From the NCBI RefSeq assembly GCF_963576675.1, contig NC_088911.1:83729256-83793255 (forward strand): a stretch of DNA of 64,000 bases, read 5' to 3'. The notes beneath the pieces were generated by a model that ran no database searches, was not told the origin of the DNA, and saw only the letters and a list, made by a program, of their open reading frames with translations. Source of the DNA: Euphorbia lathyris (lineage: Eukaryota > Streptophyta > Magnoliopsida > Malpighiales > Euphorbiaceae). Shown one piece after another: positions 36,116-46,499 of the stretch (position 1 is its first letter; every line of letters starts with the position of its first letter). A program made the position numbers and the translations under genes.

Positions 36116-36334
36116 TTTATAACTCATGTTTGTTGATAATAAATGGCACTCATAACTTGAGATATAGAAATAAATTTTTTATTAGTTTGATTAAATTCAA
36201 TTATATTCTAGAGTTTTAAAATATAATCACTTCTACTATTTTATCAAATTCAATTATATCATTTTAAAATATAACCGCTTCTATTTCATAAATTGTTTAG
36301 AATTCCTTGTCAATTAGTATGATAATGAGGGAGC

Positions 36335-36351
36335 TCCAAAAGTTTCAACTT
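36335..36351. repeat. LINE target site duplication, left copy
   Basis: TCCAAAAGTTTCAACTT, identical to 41967-41983. Confidence 0.95.
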
Positions 36352-36379
36352 TTTTTTTTTTGAAAAGAATGAAAGAATC

Positions 36380-37912
36380 TTATAAATCAGAATTAAGAGC
36401 CGTACAGATACAGGAGGGCGGTTCTGTTAACCAGACCAACCTATCAGAGCCAGTTGTAACTGCACGAGCTAAAGAGTGAGCAACTGTATTTGCTGTTTTG
36501 CGAACAAAAGATAAGGATGCATTTTCTATATCCTTCAACAGGACTTTGCAGTCCTCAATAATCAGGTCAATCACCGAATTACCGCTAGTTTCTCGCTGAA
36601 TAGCATACACTAGCAATTGGGAATCGGATTCGATCATGACATTCCGGGTACCTGAATCTTTTAACCAACTCAACGCCTCCCGACAAGACATTGCTTCTAC
36701 TAGAAATGGGTCCAGCCGACAATACAAAATACCATTTCCGGCAGCAATAAACTCGCCCGCGCTTCCCCTTAGAACGTACCCGTAGCCTGCGTAGCCCCTA
36801 TCGGCAAAAACCGCTCCATCTATATTTAGTTTAAGCTTTCCCTGCGGAGGGCTGTGCCAACGTTGCTGGTTCGACATCTCCCTGCCATCAGAGCCGATAC
36901 GATTATTTTGTCCAGCTCGCCACCCCGAGAGAAACTGGACAGCAGACGCGGGAAGTATAGTAGGGGTTGAATGCTTCTGATTCCACACCTGGCTGTTGCG
37001 ATTTATCCATAGGAACCAGCACACCGTCGCCGCTGTTTCCGCTTCTTTCGGTTGAGATAAGTTAATAAGTCTCCAGAACTCCATGAAGGATGAACAACCA
37101 TCAATTAGTCCAGAGAAACTCGTCATTCCCCATACAAGGCGAGCAACTCTGCACTTAACAAGCGCGTGCAGTTCGTCTTCCTCTTCCGTGAAGCACATCG
37201 GACAAAAGCTACTAACCTGGACCCTGCGAGTTCGTAAGGCCAATAGCGACGGAAGACAACCCGATAGGACTCTCCACAGCAAATTCTTCACCTTTGGAGG
37301 GACCTTTAGTGACCATATTGAGTCCCAAATTCCTTCATCCGCTGCTGGGACTGGTTGAGCCTCATTCTGAACTTTCCAGTATTGTTGATAAGCACTTTTC
37401 ACCGAGAACTTCCCCCTTGTATCCCAGAACCACTCCCACGAATCACTAACAGCCCGCATACTGAGAGGGATGCTCCGAATGAGCTCAACATCTCTATCAA
37501 CAAATAACCCCCTGATAAGTTGTAAATCCCAGCCGCCTGCTTCGGTTCTAAGGCTCTCAACTGTCCCACTACCCAAACCGGGTAAAGCACTACTTTCCAC
37601 AAACGGATATAGAGGATCCGGAAGCCACGGATCTTTCCAAATATTTATTGACTCGCCTGTCCCAACGACTCTCCTAGCTCCAGAGACTATTAGTGTTTGA
37701 GCTGAAAGAATGCTTCTCCAGATGAAGCTAGGCTTGTTACCCAACTCAGCTTCCAGAAAAGAGGAGGAAGGGTAGTACCTTGCTTTGTACACCCTGGCCA
37801 ACAGAGATTCTGGATTTGTAAGTAAGCGCCAACCTTGTTTAGCCAGGAGTGCTATATTAAAGAAGTGTAATTTGCGGAAACCCATACCTCCTTCACATTT
37901 CGGAACACACAA
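36380..37912 (-). pseudogene. LINE ORF2 second half: zinc-binding RT domain and RNase H
   Basis: A 510-residue open frame that continues ORF2 after the frameshift; the readable frame actually extends upstream to about 37975. In order: the MGFRKLHFFNIALLAKQGWR block, FIWRSILSAQ, the 'IWKDPWLPDP' block, a zinc-binding region (VKNLLWRVLSG...CPMCFTEEEDELHALVKC) and an RNase H domain. The RNase H shows LNIDGAVF (first Asp), VEAMSCREAL (Glu), MIESDSQLL (Asp) and the NTVAHSLARA helix. RNase H would degrade RNA during target-primed cDNA synthesis. It is disconnected from the reverse transcriptase by the patch, hence pseudogene, although the internal sequence is intact. Confidence 0.88.
37859..37902. 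repeat. Source copy of the 44-bp patch
   Basis: Identical over 44 bases to 37969-38012, exactly 110 bp away, same orientation. Here it encodes the conserved CEGGMGFRKLHFF block in its normal place. Confidence 0.95.
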
Positions 37913-37952
37913 CTTATCCCACGACTTCCAATGGATACCTTTCCCTTCCGTG

Positions 37953-40466
37953 TCAGACGAGCCCCACCAAAGAAGTGTAATTTGCGGAAACCCATACCTC
38001 CTTCACATTTCGCTCCAAATCCGCACAGAGAAGTTGAGGCAATAAAAATAGGCTCATTGCATATGAAGGGAGAGCCTGAAAAATAGATTTGAGCAAAACT
38101 TCTTTGCCGGCTCGAGACAAAAGTTTAGATTTCCAGCTTGTTACCCTGGCTCTGACCCTATCCGCAATATACTGAAATACTTGAGTTTTACATCTCCCAA
38201 CCAGAGCCGGCAGTCCCAAATACGAAGCCGTAACCGTCCCAAGAGGAATCCCAAACATTGAACTCAAGCTAGTACGTACATCAGCACTGCAATTCTTACT
38301 AAAAGAAATCGAAGATTTGGAAAAATTCACTTTTTGCCCCGAAGCAGCTTCATACTGATGTAAACAATTCCGGATCTCACCACATTCCTCGCTGGTAGCT
38401 TTAAAAAACAGATAACTGTCATCCGCAAAAAAGAGGTGGGATATAGGCGGGGCTGACCTGGCAATGCGACACCCGTGGATCGAGCCTTGCTCTTCCAGCG
38501 CCTGCAGAGAAGCTGACAAACCCTCAGCACAGATCAAAAATAGATATGGGGAGATGGGGTCCCCTTGTCTGAGTCCCCTTTGAGGTAATATAGGGCCAAT
38601 GGTCTGATTGTTGTGGACTATGTTATATTTGACCTTAGTAACACACTGCATAACCAGAGAAATCCATCTATCGTCGAAACCAAGCTTCTGCATCATTTGT
38701 CTCAGAAAATCCCATTCCACTCGGTCGTAAGCCTTGGCCATATCCAGCTTGAGAGATACAAAGCCTTGTCGCCCCCTGGTTTTATGCTCTAGAAAGTGAT
38801 TTACTTCGAAAGCCAGCATAATATTGTCTGTGATAAGTCGCCCTGGGATAAACGCACTTTGTGTTGGAGAAATGATAATATTCAGGACCCTCTTCAGCCT
38901 GTTAGCAATCACCTTAGCCAAAATTTTGTAAATTACGTTACACAGTGCGATTGGTCTGAGGTCAGTGACTCTTTCAGGAGCAGCCTTCTTCGGTATCAGA
39001 ACAATGTTGGTTTCGTGAATATCTTTAGGAAAAACCCCTTCATTCAACCACTGTATACAAGATTGCACCACATCAGGTCCAACCAAACCCCAATAATGCT
39101 GATAGAAACACGAATTAAACCCATCAGGGCCTGGGCTTTTATCCGGGTGCATGGAGAACACTGCCTTTTTAATTTCATCCTCCGTATATGGCTGAAGAAG
39201 CTCCGCATTTAGCTCAGCCGAGATTCTTGTATGAACATTGTTTAGCACAGGGGCAGCCACACAACCAGAAGAAGAAAAGATATCCTGGAAGTAATCTGAG
39301 ATGAGAGAGGCCAAACCCGAATTCCAATCAACCCACATACCTGATTCGTCTTTCAATTTCTTTATCTCGTTCTTCTTCCGTCTGATACTGGCAGCTGAAT
39401 GAAAGAATTTGGAGTTGAGATCCCCAGACTTTAGCCAAAGAGCCTTGCTTCTCTGTTTCCAATATGTCTCTTGTTGAAGAAGTAATTCATCAAGGCGAAT
39501 ACGGGCTGCTGCAAAGGCTTCGCGATCAGGTGTGTTTTCTTTGCCTTTCAACCTTTTAATATTAGCACGACACTGCCGAATCTCCCTCTTGAAGCGGTTC
39601 CGAACAGCCGACCCCCACTTCTCAAGGACCACACCACAATTTCTCTGTTTGTTAAGAAGCCCGCTGGCTGCAGAATGATGCCACGCCGTTGAAATCTGTT
39701 CTAGAAAATTTGATTCCTCTACCCAGGAATTCTCAAACCTAAATCGCCGAGTCACTGAGCCAGAACTGCTGTCAAGCGATAGAAGGAGAATAGAATGATC
39801 ACTGCAGTGGGAATCCTCATTACACACAGACGCAGAACTAAACAAGGAGAACCAATTTGAATTAGCAAGAGCCCGATCAAGTTTTTCCTCTATAATGTTC
39901 GTAGTGCCTCGACCCCTTTCCCAAGTGAATGAATGACCTGACATGTGAACTTCCGCCAACCCACACTCTGTGACAACTGCGTTAAAACCCCTCAAGAGTG
40001 CTGGAGGGTGCCTATTTCCACCACGCTTCTCAGATTGTGAAAGGATATCATTGAAATCTCCAATAACGACCCAAGGTTCAGCGTTCCCTGCGTGCAAACC
40101 TCTTAATAGCTGCCAAGAATCTGCCCGCCTCGCTCTCTCGGGAAAGCCATAGAAACCGGTTAATCGATACTCCGACAAACCTAGTAATGTAACCTTGAAA
40201 TCAATAAAGTTTGGGGAAGAACCCAAGAGCTGCACCGAATTAGGAGTTTTCCACAACAGAGCTAAACCCCCTCCATTGTTGACAGGATCCACAAAGAAGA
40301 GTCCTTGGAAGGAGAGCTTCTTTTTCAGAGCTTCTACTTTAGACCGACTGCATTTAACCTCCATCAGAAAAATGAATTCGGGATGAAATCGAGTGGCAAA
40401 GTCTGCCAGTTGACGAACTGTCCGGGTGTTCCCAATCCCCCGGCAGTTCCAGGTTAAAATACTCAT
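37953..40466 (-). pseudogene. LINE ORF2 first half: endonuclease and reverse transcriptase
   Basis: An 837-residue frame. Residues 1-225 are an APE-type endonuclease (MSILTWNCRGIGN, VVIGDFNDIL, CSDHSILLL), which nicks target DNA. The reverse transcriptase follows, with HPDKSPGPDGFN, ITDLRPIALCNVIYKI-like sequence (VTDLRPIALCNV), KLDMAKAYDRVEWDF and the catalytic FADD at residues 680-683. The start overlaps the ORF1 stop in ATGA, suggesting translation by termination-reinitiation. The last residues (VKEVWVSANYTSLVGLV) come from a 44-bp copied patch read in the wrong frame and end at a premature stop. Without the patch the frame would run into the downstream half. Confidence 0.92.
37969..38012. 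repeat. Misplaced copy of the 44-bp patch that breaks ORF2
   Basis: A perfect copy of 37859-37902 sits where a different conserved stretch, ending in FWWG, is expected. It changes the reading frame and leads to the stop at 37953-37955. Flanks on both sides differ from the source, so this is a short templated replacement or insertion and not a simple 110-bp tandem duplication. Confidence 0.9.
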
Positions 40467-41770
40467 TGCTCTTCGCGAGCCGGTGATCCTCGGCTCGCTT
40501 CTGAACTGCTTCTGACTCCTTCGTCCTTTCCAAACGAACTAACCTGATCAAACTCCATGCCTACTGTCTCACTGTTCATTTTACCGCCTCCCTGGATATC
40601 TGTCCGCTTACGCTTTGGATCGGTTATCTCAATGCCCTCCTCTTCAGGCAATTTGACAGTATAATACTGGTTGTTTGCTCCTGTCTGAGCCTCATTTTCT
40701 TTACCTTTTGTCCCCATAGTACTCTTCCCCTTTCCACCAAAACCCGGTGGGATCTCTGGAGCCAGTTTTGGGATGCTAACAACACAGGGAATTGCTGCCT
40801 GCCCTACCTTGATGTTTGGCTCGTTCAAGATACTGGACTGAGGGAGAAGTTGGAGAGGTCGGTTCAGCAGAAATTTTGATTGCGGTTGGATGGAGGAGCG
40901 TCGATTAGGAGCTCTGAGCCAGGGTGCATAGACTCTTTCAACTTTGTTTGGATCTCTTACTTGTAACAGGGCAGGGCAAAATTTATCAGGATGCCCGAGA
41001 TGCCCACACACAAAACAGAACGTCGGCAATCTCTCGTATTTAAAATTCACCCAGAATACAGTACCTCCTGACACACTAATCTGCATTTTCCTCTTCAGCG
41101 GAGCATAGACATTCATAGATACTCGGATGCGAAGGTAAGTTCTGTCAAAACCTGAGAAGTTGTTTGGATCAGCCTCAATGAAAGCCCCCACAAAATTCCC
41201 AATACTAATTGCAACACGTTCAGACATAAAGCCAACTGGGAGATCGTAAACCTGCAGCCAGAAATCAGAATGAGATAATATCACATCCATGGGATTTTGT
41301 CCCTCATCAAGAGGCTTGAGGATGAGAAGGTGTTGCTCGAAGGTCCACGGTCCCCCCTGAACCACTCTATCACGCTCCCACGGATGATAGAATTCGAAAC
41401 GAAAAAGGTTAGGACCCATATCTTCAATAAAAATACCTTTAGAAGGGCTCCAGACATCCGCCAATGTCGTTTTCATATACGAGCTCTTGATCGGGCGATC
41501 AGTGAGAAAGGTTCCAATCAAGCACCAGGTCCTTGGTTGCTGTTGTGGCTCAGTCTCATCGGGTTGCAGAACTAAACCCGAATTAGCTTCCTCCTCAAGG
41601 GTAATTAGGGCGCTTTTATCAGTGATAAAATCCATGTGGTTGATCAGCTGGCGGGATGAGGTTGAGGGTATTTGTGAAAAAGGCCAATTAATTTCCCAGG
41701 AACTGTCACTAATAGGGTTGAGAAAGTATGGAAGGCTGAAATCGAAATAAGGGTGATGGTTCGACGGCAC
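40463..41770 (-). CDS. LINE ORF1, DUF4283 and CCHC zinc-knuckle protein
   Basis: A 435-residue protein. Residues about 75-240 form a DUF4283 domain (TWCLIGTFLTDRPIK, PWTFEQHLLILKPL, FWLQVYDLP), the plant LINE gag-like RNA-binding fold. Residues 252-265 are a CX2CX4HX4C zinc knuckle (CFVCGHLGHPDKFC). The tail is low complexity and basic. ORF1 proteins coat LINE RNA to form the transposition particle. The start at 41770 gives a leader of 196 bases. The stop codon TGA shares bases with the ORF2 ATG. No lesions are seen in ORF1. Confidence 0.92.
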   Translation of the reverse strand: MPSNHHPYFDFSLPYFLNPISDSSWEINWPFSQIPSTSSRQLINHMDFITDKSALITLEEEANSGLVLQPDETEPQQQPRTWCLIGTFLTDRPIKSSYMKTTLADVWSPSKGIFIEDMGPNLFRFEFYHPWERDRVVQGGPWTFEQHLLILKPLDEGQNPMDVILSHSDFWLQVYDLPVGFMSERVAISIGNFVGAFIEADPNNFSGFDRTYLRIRVSMNVYAPLKRKMQISVSGGTVFWVNFKYERLPTFCFVCGHLGHPDKFCPALLQVRDPNKVERVYAPWLRAPNRRSSIQPQSKFLLNRPLQLLPQSSILNEPNIKVGQAAIPCVVSIPKLAPEIPPGFGGKGKSTMGTKGKENEAQTGANNQYYTVKLPEEEGIEITDPKRKRTDIQGGGKMNSETVGMEFDQVSSFGKDEGVRSSSEASRGSPAREEQ

Positions 41771-41966
41771 TGCGAGGGGAGATGGGCGATTGGGTAGGTG
41801 CGGAGATGGTGAAGGAGGTAAGGGGTAAGGGTTGATGTGAGGGGAAAGCGTAACCTGGTGCAGAAAAGCAGGGTGGCCGGCGGCGGCGGTAGGAGAGTAG
41901 AAACTAGGCTCGTCAATTTGCGAGAGATTCTCAATTCTTTAATTAACAGTTTGTCGTGAATCTTGT

Positions 41967-41983
41967 TCCAAAAGTTTCAACTT
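41967..41983. repeat. LINE target site duplication, right copy
   Basis: TCCAAAAGTTTCAACTT, identical to 36335-36351. Confidence 0.95.
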
Positions 41984-42461
41984 AAAATTCTTTTAAGCAA
42001 TCATATCTATTCAGTTAGATTATTAATCACGTTCATAACTTAATATTGTATATCTTTCTAACTTTTGCCTATTAGATTAAATAATGCTAGGTAGCTCTAA
42101 TTTTTTTTTTTTTTTTTTTTGGAAACAACTAGGTAGCTCTAATCTAATTATTTAATCCAATTTTAATCAATCATATCTGTAGTTTAGTGCTTTTGTGAAG
42201 TTAGACTCATAATTTAAAATTTTAGTCTATGTAACGACTAGAAGCAAAATTAACGAGCTCACCGTAAAAATAGCACATCCGGATTTCCACATTTTTTAGA
42301 CTTTATGGATCCGGCCCAAAGTTTTTAATGGGCTTCATTTTATTGAAATCCATTGAAGCAATTGTAACGACAGAAAGACTGCTAAAGCCCATTTTTGTTG
42401 TAGTGAGCCTAACCTTAAAAGAAGCAAATAAGATTTTTTTTTATTTTTATTTTATTACTTT
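41984..42461. other. Intergenic, AT-rich
   Basis: No gene. A T run lies at about 42102-42120 with 'aactaggtagctctaat' on both sides (42088 and 42128), probably a small insertion with target duplication. Confidence 0.4.
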
Positions 42462-42645
42462 GGGTCCCATTTGATACGATATGATGTAATGTAAAGCAAT
42501 ACAATGTAATGTAATGTAATCAATGTTGTAATGTAATAAAAGTTATAATGTAATAATGATTCAATTACAATATTTGGTTGTTAAGTTTTAAAAAAGTTGG
42601 TGAAATGTAATTATTATTACAATACTTATGTTTCAATATAATAAC

Positions 42646-43899
42646 GGGACAATTACAAAACTAGCACCTTTTAAGGTGTTAGTTTTCTTTTCTAACTCAT
42701 TTTGAAAAACTAACCAAAACTAACACATTTCAATAAGTAACTTTCAAGTTTACCCCCATCTTCTTCCTTAACATAACTGTGTCTTTGTCTTTCCCATTCT
42801 CTCTCTTTCTCGCGCTCTCTCTCTCTCTAAAGAACAGAACAATCTACAGAACGACTACGAATACTACAACAATCAATCCAACTCACAGTTCATATAACAA
42901 AATTTTTACAATCATATAAGTTTTTCATTGGGTTTTAGTTTTATTGAAAAGATTTCAAGCTTAGCCCATTCATTGTTAAGGTGAACGGCGAACGGAAGAG
43001 GAGGAAGAAGCGACCCTTTTTCCGGCAACCTCGTCCCAATATATATTGTTTCTCTTCATTTTTCATGTTTTTCCTGATCGTGCGAACCCAAAAAACAGTG
43101 GCATTGTTATCTGAAAATAGATTTTGGTTGGAATATCAGTTTCAGATTTTTCCCCGACAGTGTCGATATCTGTAAATATTTGTCGATATCTGTAGATATT
43201 TGTAGATATTTGTAGATATCTGTAGATATGTGTCGATATCTGTCGATATCTGTATATGTGTTGTCGATATCTGTAGATATCTGTCGATATCGACAACACA
43301 TATCTACAGATATCGACAAATATCTACACATATCTACATATATCTACAAATATCTACAGATATCTACAAATATCTACAGATATCGACAAATATCTACAGA
43401 TATCGATACTATCGGGGAAAAATCTGAAACTGATATTCCAACCAAAATCCATTTTCAGATAATAATGATACTGTTTTTTGGGTTCGCGCCACCAGGAAAA
43501 ACATGAAAAAGGAAGAGAAACAATATATATTGCCGGAAAAAGGGTCGCTTCTTCATCCTATTCCGTTCGCCGTTCACCTTAACGATGAATGGACTAAGCT
43601 GTAAATCTTTTCAATAAAAACTAAAACCCAATGAAAAACTTATATGATTGTAGAAATTTTGTTATATGAACTGTGAGTTGGATTGATTGTTGTAGTATTC
43701 GTAGTCGTTCTGTTCTTTAGAGAGAGAGCGCGCGAGAAAGAGAGAGAATGGGAAAGACAAAGACACAGTTATGTGAAGGAAGAAGATGAGGGTAAACTTG
43801 GAAGTTACTTGTTGAAATGTGTTAGTTTTGGTTAGTTTTTCAAAAGGAGTTAGAAAAGAAAACTAACACCTTAAAAGGTGTTAGTTTTGTAATTGTCCC
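42646..43899. mobile_element. Mutator-like foldback element with about 600-bp TIRs
   Basis: The left half and right half are reverse complements almost end to end: termini GGGACAATTACAAAACTA and TAGTTTTGTAATTGTCCC, with arms of roughly 600 bp meeting near 43288. Perfect 9-bp duplications TATAATAAC lie at 42637-42645 and 43900-43908. There is no transposase. Arms differ by scattered substitutions, so the insertion is fairly young. The centre is a minisatellite. Confidence 0.93.
43160..43410. repeat. GATATCTGTAGATATTTGT minisatellite, inverted about its centre
   Basis: Short units of 9-10 bases (GATATCTGT, GATATTTGT) run in one orientation to about 43288 and in the opposite orientation after it, giving a perfect palindromic centre near GTCGATATCGAC. 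Long frames across it translate to repeated RYRQIST-like peptides and are not genes. Confidence 0.9.
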
Positions 43900-44129
43900 T
43901 ATAATAACCCATTGGGTGTACATTCAGAGATGGATAAAATTGCTTTTTACTCTTATTTTTATGTAAAGGATCTAGTAGGTTGTGTAGCTTTTGCTATCTT
44001 CTTTTTTTCCATTTGGATTTTTTATGCTCCTAATGTTTTTGGGCATCCCGACAAAGTTAGAAATTTCAATTATTCTCAAATTTTTATGCATGAGAACATC
44101 ATCCATATATGATGATTAAAAACTTATTA

Positions 44130-44370
44130 GTTTTTGTTCGTTTTTTCTGTTTTCGTATTTTCACGTTTTTTTGCATATTTCGTGTTTTTCACTTCTTTTC
44201 CATTTTCCGTTTCCGCATTTTCCCCATCTTCCGAGTTTTCTCTTATTTTTTTCTTTTTCGTGTTTCATGTTTTTTCTCATTTTTCTATTTTTCATGTTTT
44301 TATGCTTTTTTGCTTTCATATTTCCCCATTCTTCGTATTTTTCATGTTTTTCCCATTTTATGTTTTACCT
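44130..44370 (+). repeat. Pyrimidine-rich degenerate tandem tract
   Basis: About 240 bases dominated by T and C, built from variants of TTTTTCATGTTTTT. Three overlapping frames are open only because of the skewed composition. Confidence 0.75.
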
Positions 44371-44585
44371 TTTAATAATAATTGTGGATAATAAATATAT
44401 GTAACAAAAAAATATATTTGGGTTAGTCGTAATGAGATTTTATGTAATCCTCATTGCATAAATTTGTAAAGAAAAATTGAGTGATGTAATTATGATTCAA
44501 TTACGTTAAAAATAATAGATTAATTCAAATATGGTAATCAACATTCATTATAATGGACATTCTATTACAACGTACCAAACGGACC

Positions 44586-44940
44586 TTAAGTTCATATCCA
44601 GACATTACGATTTCTTGATTATTTTCTATTGTTGATCTCATTTTCACAATTGAGCCTTTTTCCAAAATGTATGATTTTTCTTTTTGGGTTCAGCGATCTC
44701 ACTTAGATTGTATCAATCAATATGCAAAGATTTTTAGAACTGAAATGGATAATTTGATGCTCCTTCTTTCTCACTTTCTATTTAGAAAAGCATTGAAAAG
44801 GAGTTTCCTTTTAAATACTAAAAATTTGAAACAGATAAGTTTGTTGGATTTTTTTCCCATTCAAAACATGCACAAACAAAAACTAAAAAATCTGAAAAAA
44901 CCAATAACAAGATTTATGCGATTGAATGAAACCGAAACAA

Positions 44941-44974
<34 letters not shown>

Positions 44975-46499
44975 CCATCTTTTAATTGCTCAATATTTTT
45001 TATTTGTTATATTTAGCTTTTAATAAATTATAATTGCATACATAAAACTCCAAAGTTAAGAGTGTGCAAGTAGCTACAAATATCAAATCCCAGTTAAAAA
45101 CGTATAGTCTATTTCATTTTTGAGTTTAAATTTGTATTTTTTATAATTTGAAAAATATTTTTATACCTCCGAATATATGCTTATAGGGTGCATTCTATGC
45201 TTACTTTGCTTTTGACAAAGTAAACATTACTTTGTTTTTTTCACCATTGGATGATGAAGTGTAAAATTCATCTAAAAAAATAACAAAACTTTCGCTTTTT
45301 TTTTTTTTTTTTTATCTCATATGCAACTAAAATAGATAAAATATTTTGAAGTCGTTTTAATATTTACAACTAAGGTATGAAACCCGTTTTAATATTTACT
45401 TACAACTAAGGTATGAAACCCGATCACTATAAGGTCATCGTGAGCTACCGTTACGAAAACTATGCTGGCCTTGATGATATAGATAAATTGAGTAATACTA
45501 TTTGATGGGGAAACATACCTTGACAACTTTGTTAACAGTAGTAAGTAATGTATAGACCAATTAAGCAAGAACTTTATTTGTATGGAGAATCCACACAATT
45601 TTCTCAACGTGATTAATAATTAGTTGATGTATACCTAACTTTCCAAAACCACAGGAACTGTTATATTGAATCATGCTTCTTTCTTTTTATGACTATACTA
45701 TAAATAAATAATGATGAAAATAAGCATTTTACCAATAATGAGAGGGTTGATCTAGAGTTGGAAATTCATATCATGACGGCTTTTAGATCCATCTTGCTTA
45801 TGCTATTTCATGTCACGATCTACCCTTCTTTGACTATTTTGTTAATCAATATAATTACTATTAACATGTTGATTTTCTGTTAGGAGTCGGCACGGTTTGA
45901 TTAACCAGTTCATTGATTTAGTTCATTTATATCTTATCTTATAATACGAATAGAGAATCCATTGATTGACAATCGTAAAACTTTAATTCCAAGTCTATTA
46001 TATCATGGGAATGATTAGGACCACAGAGTTATATATTCGATGACTGTATAGTAGTAATTAATACTAGCCATAACACTTGTTAAGTCAATTGTGAATATGA
46101 GTACATGTTGCATACATGTGATTGGATTGATCCGCCTTAGAAAACTACATGGTGATCGTGTCATAAGTTTTCTTAATTTTTTTTTTTTTTTTTGATGTAA
46201 CATAAGTTTTCTTAATTAGATCTCTAATTGTCTTCAGAGCAAATTTCATTGTAATATCAATGTGGAATACACCTAATAGGTCTGTAATAGGATGTCAAAT
46301 ACGGGTATGATTGAGTGAACATGTGAACACATTGGCATTGATAGTGAAATGATGAAATTACCACTCACATAATAGTGAGATGATATCACATGCCACTTGA
46401 TAAATGAGATTGAAGACAGTAATGGTTTGCTAGAACCCAATTACTGTCTGTGTGCCATGTGCCCACTGCTAACTAAAGACATACCCATAGGATCATACA
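44586..46499. other. Intergenic, AT-rich, with an AAT microsatellite
   Basis: No supported gene. (AAT)n occupies 44941-44972, a T run 45297-45313, and a 30-base duplicated phrase (TTTTAATATTTAC..ACAACTAAGG) lies at about 45355-45415. Confidence 0.5.

Larger units (their letters stand above)
36352..41966 (-). mobile_element. Nearly complete plant LINE (L1 type) with ORF1 and ORF2
   Basis: A 5615-bp element on the minus strand, flanked by perfect 17-bp duplications TCCAAAAGTTTCAACTT. It has a 196-bp 5' leader, ORF1 (41770-40463), ORF2 starting in an ATGA overlap (40466) and a short 3' end with an A tail (the T run at 36352-36361). The perfect duplication and long open frames point to a recent insertion. 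One 44-bp patch in ORF2 (37969-38012) breaks the frame, so this copy is probably not autonomous. Confidence 0.95.
42462..44585. mobile_element. Outer TIR element hosting a Mutator insertion
   Basis: The left end GGGTCCCATTTGATACG and the inward reading of the right end GGTCCGTTTGGTACG are similar inverted repeats. Both continue into GTAATGTAAT-like subterminal motifs (42480-42545 and 44440-44575). Boundaries fit a Harbinger- or hAT-like MITE family, but the target duplication is unclear. Its interior holds the Mutator foldback at 42646-43899 and a pyrimidine-rich tract at about 44130-44370. Confidence 0.55.

Noticed and set aside
41644..41934. 96-residue frame upstream of LINE ORF1 as an extra ORF
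   Set aside because: Composition-driven frame overlapping the leader and ORF1 start, no known domain.
43160..43410. CRISPR-like regular repeats
   Set aside because: Units are contiguous 9-10-base minisatellite repeats with no spacers, in a eukaryotic genome.
43063..43506. Four overlapping frames encoding RYRQIST-like repetitive peptides
   Set aside because: They are translations of the inverted GATATCTGT minisatellite in the Mutator foldback and occur on both strands, with no initiation context or homology.
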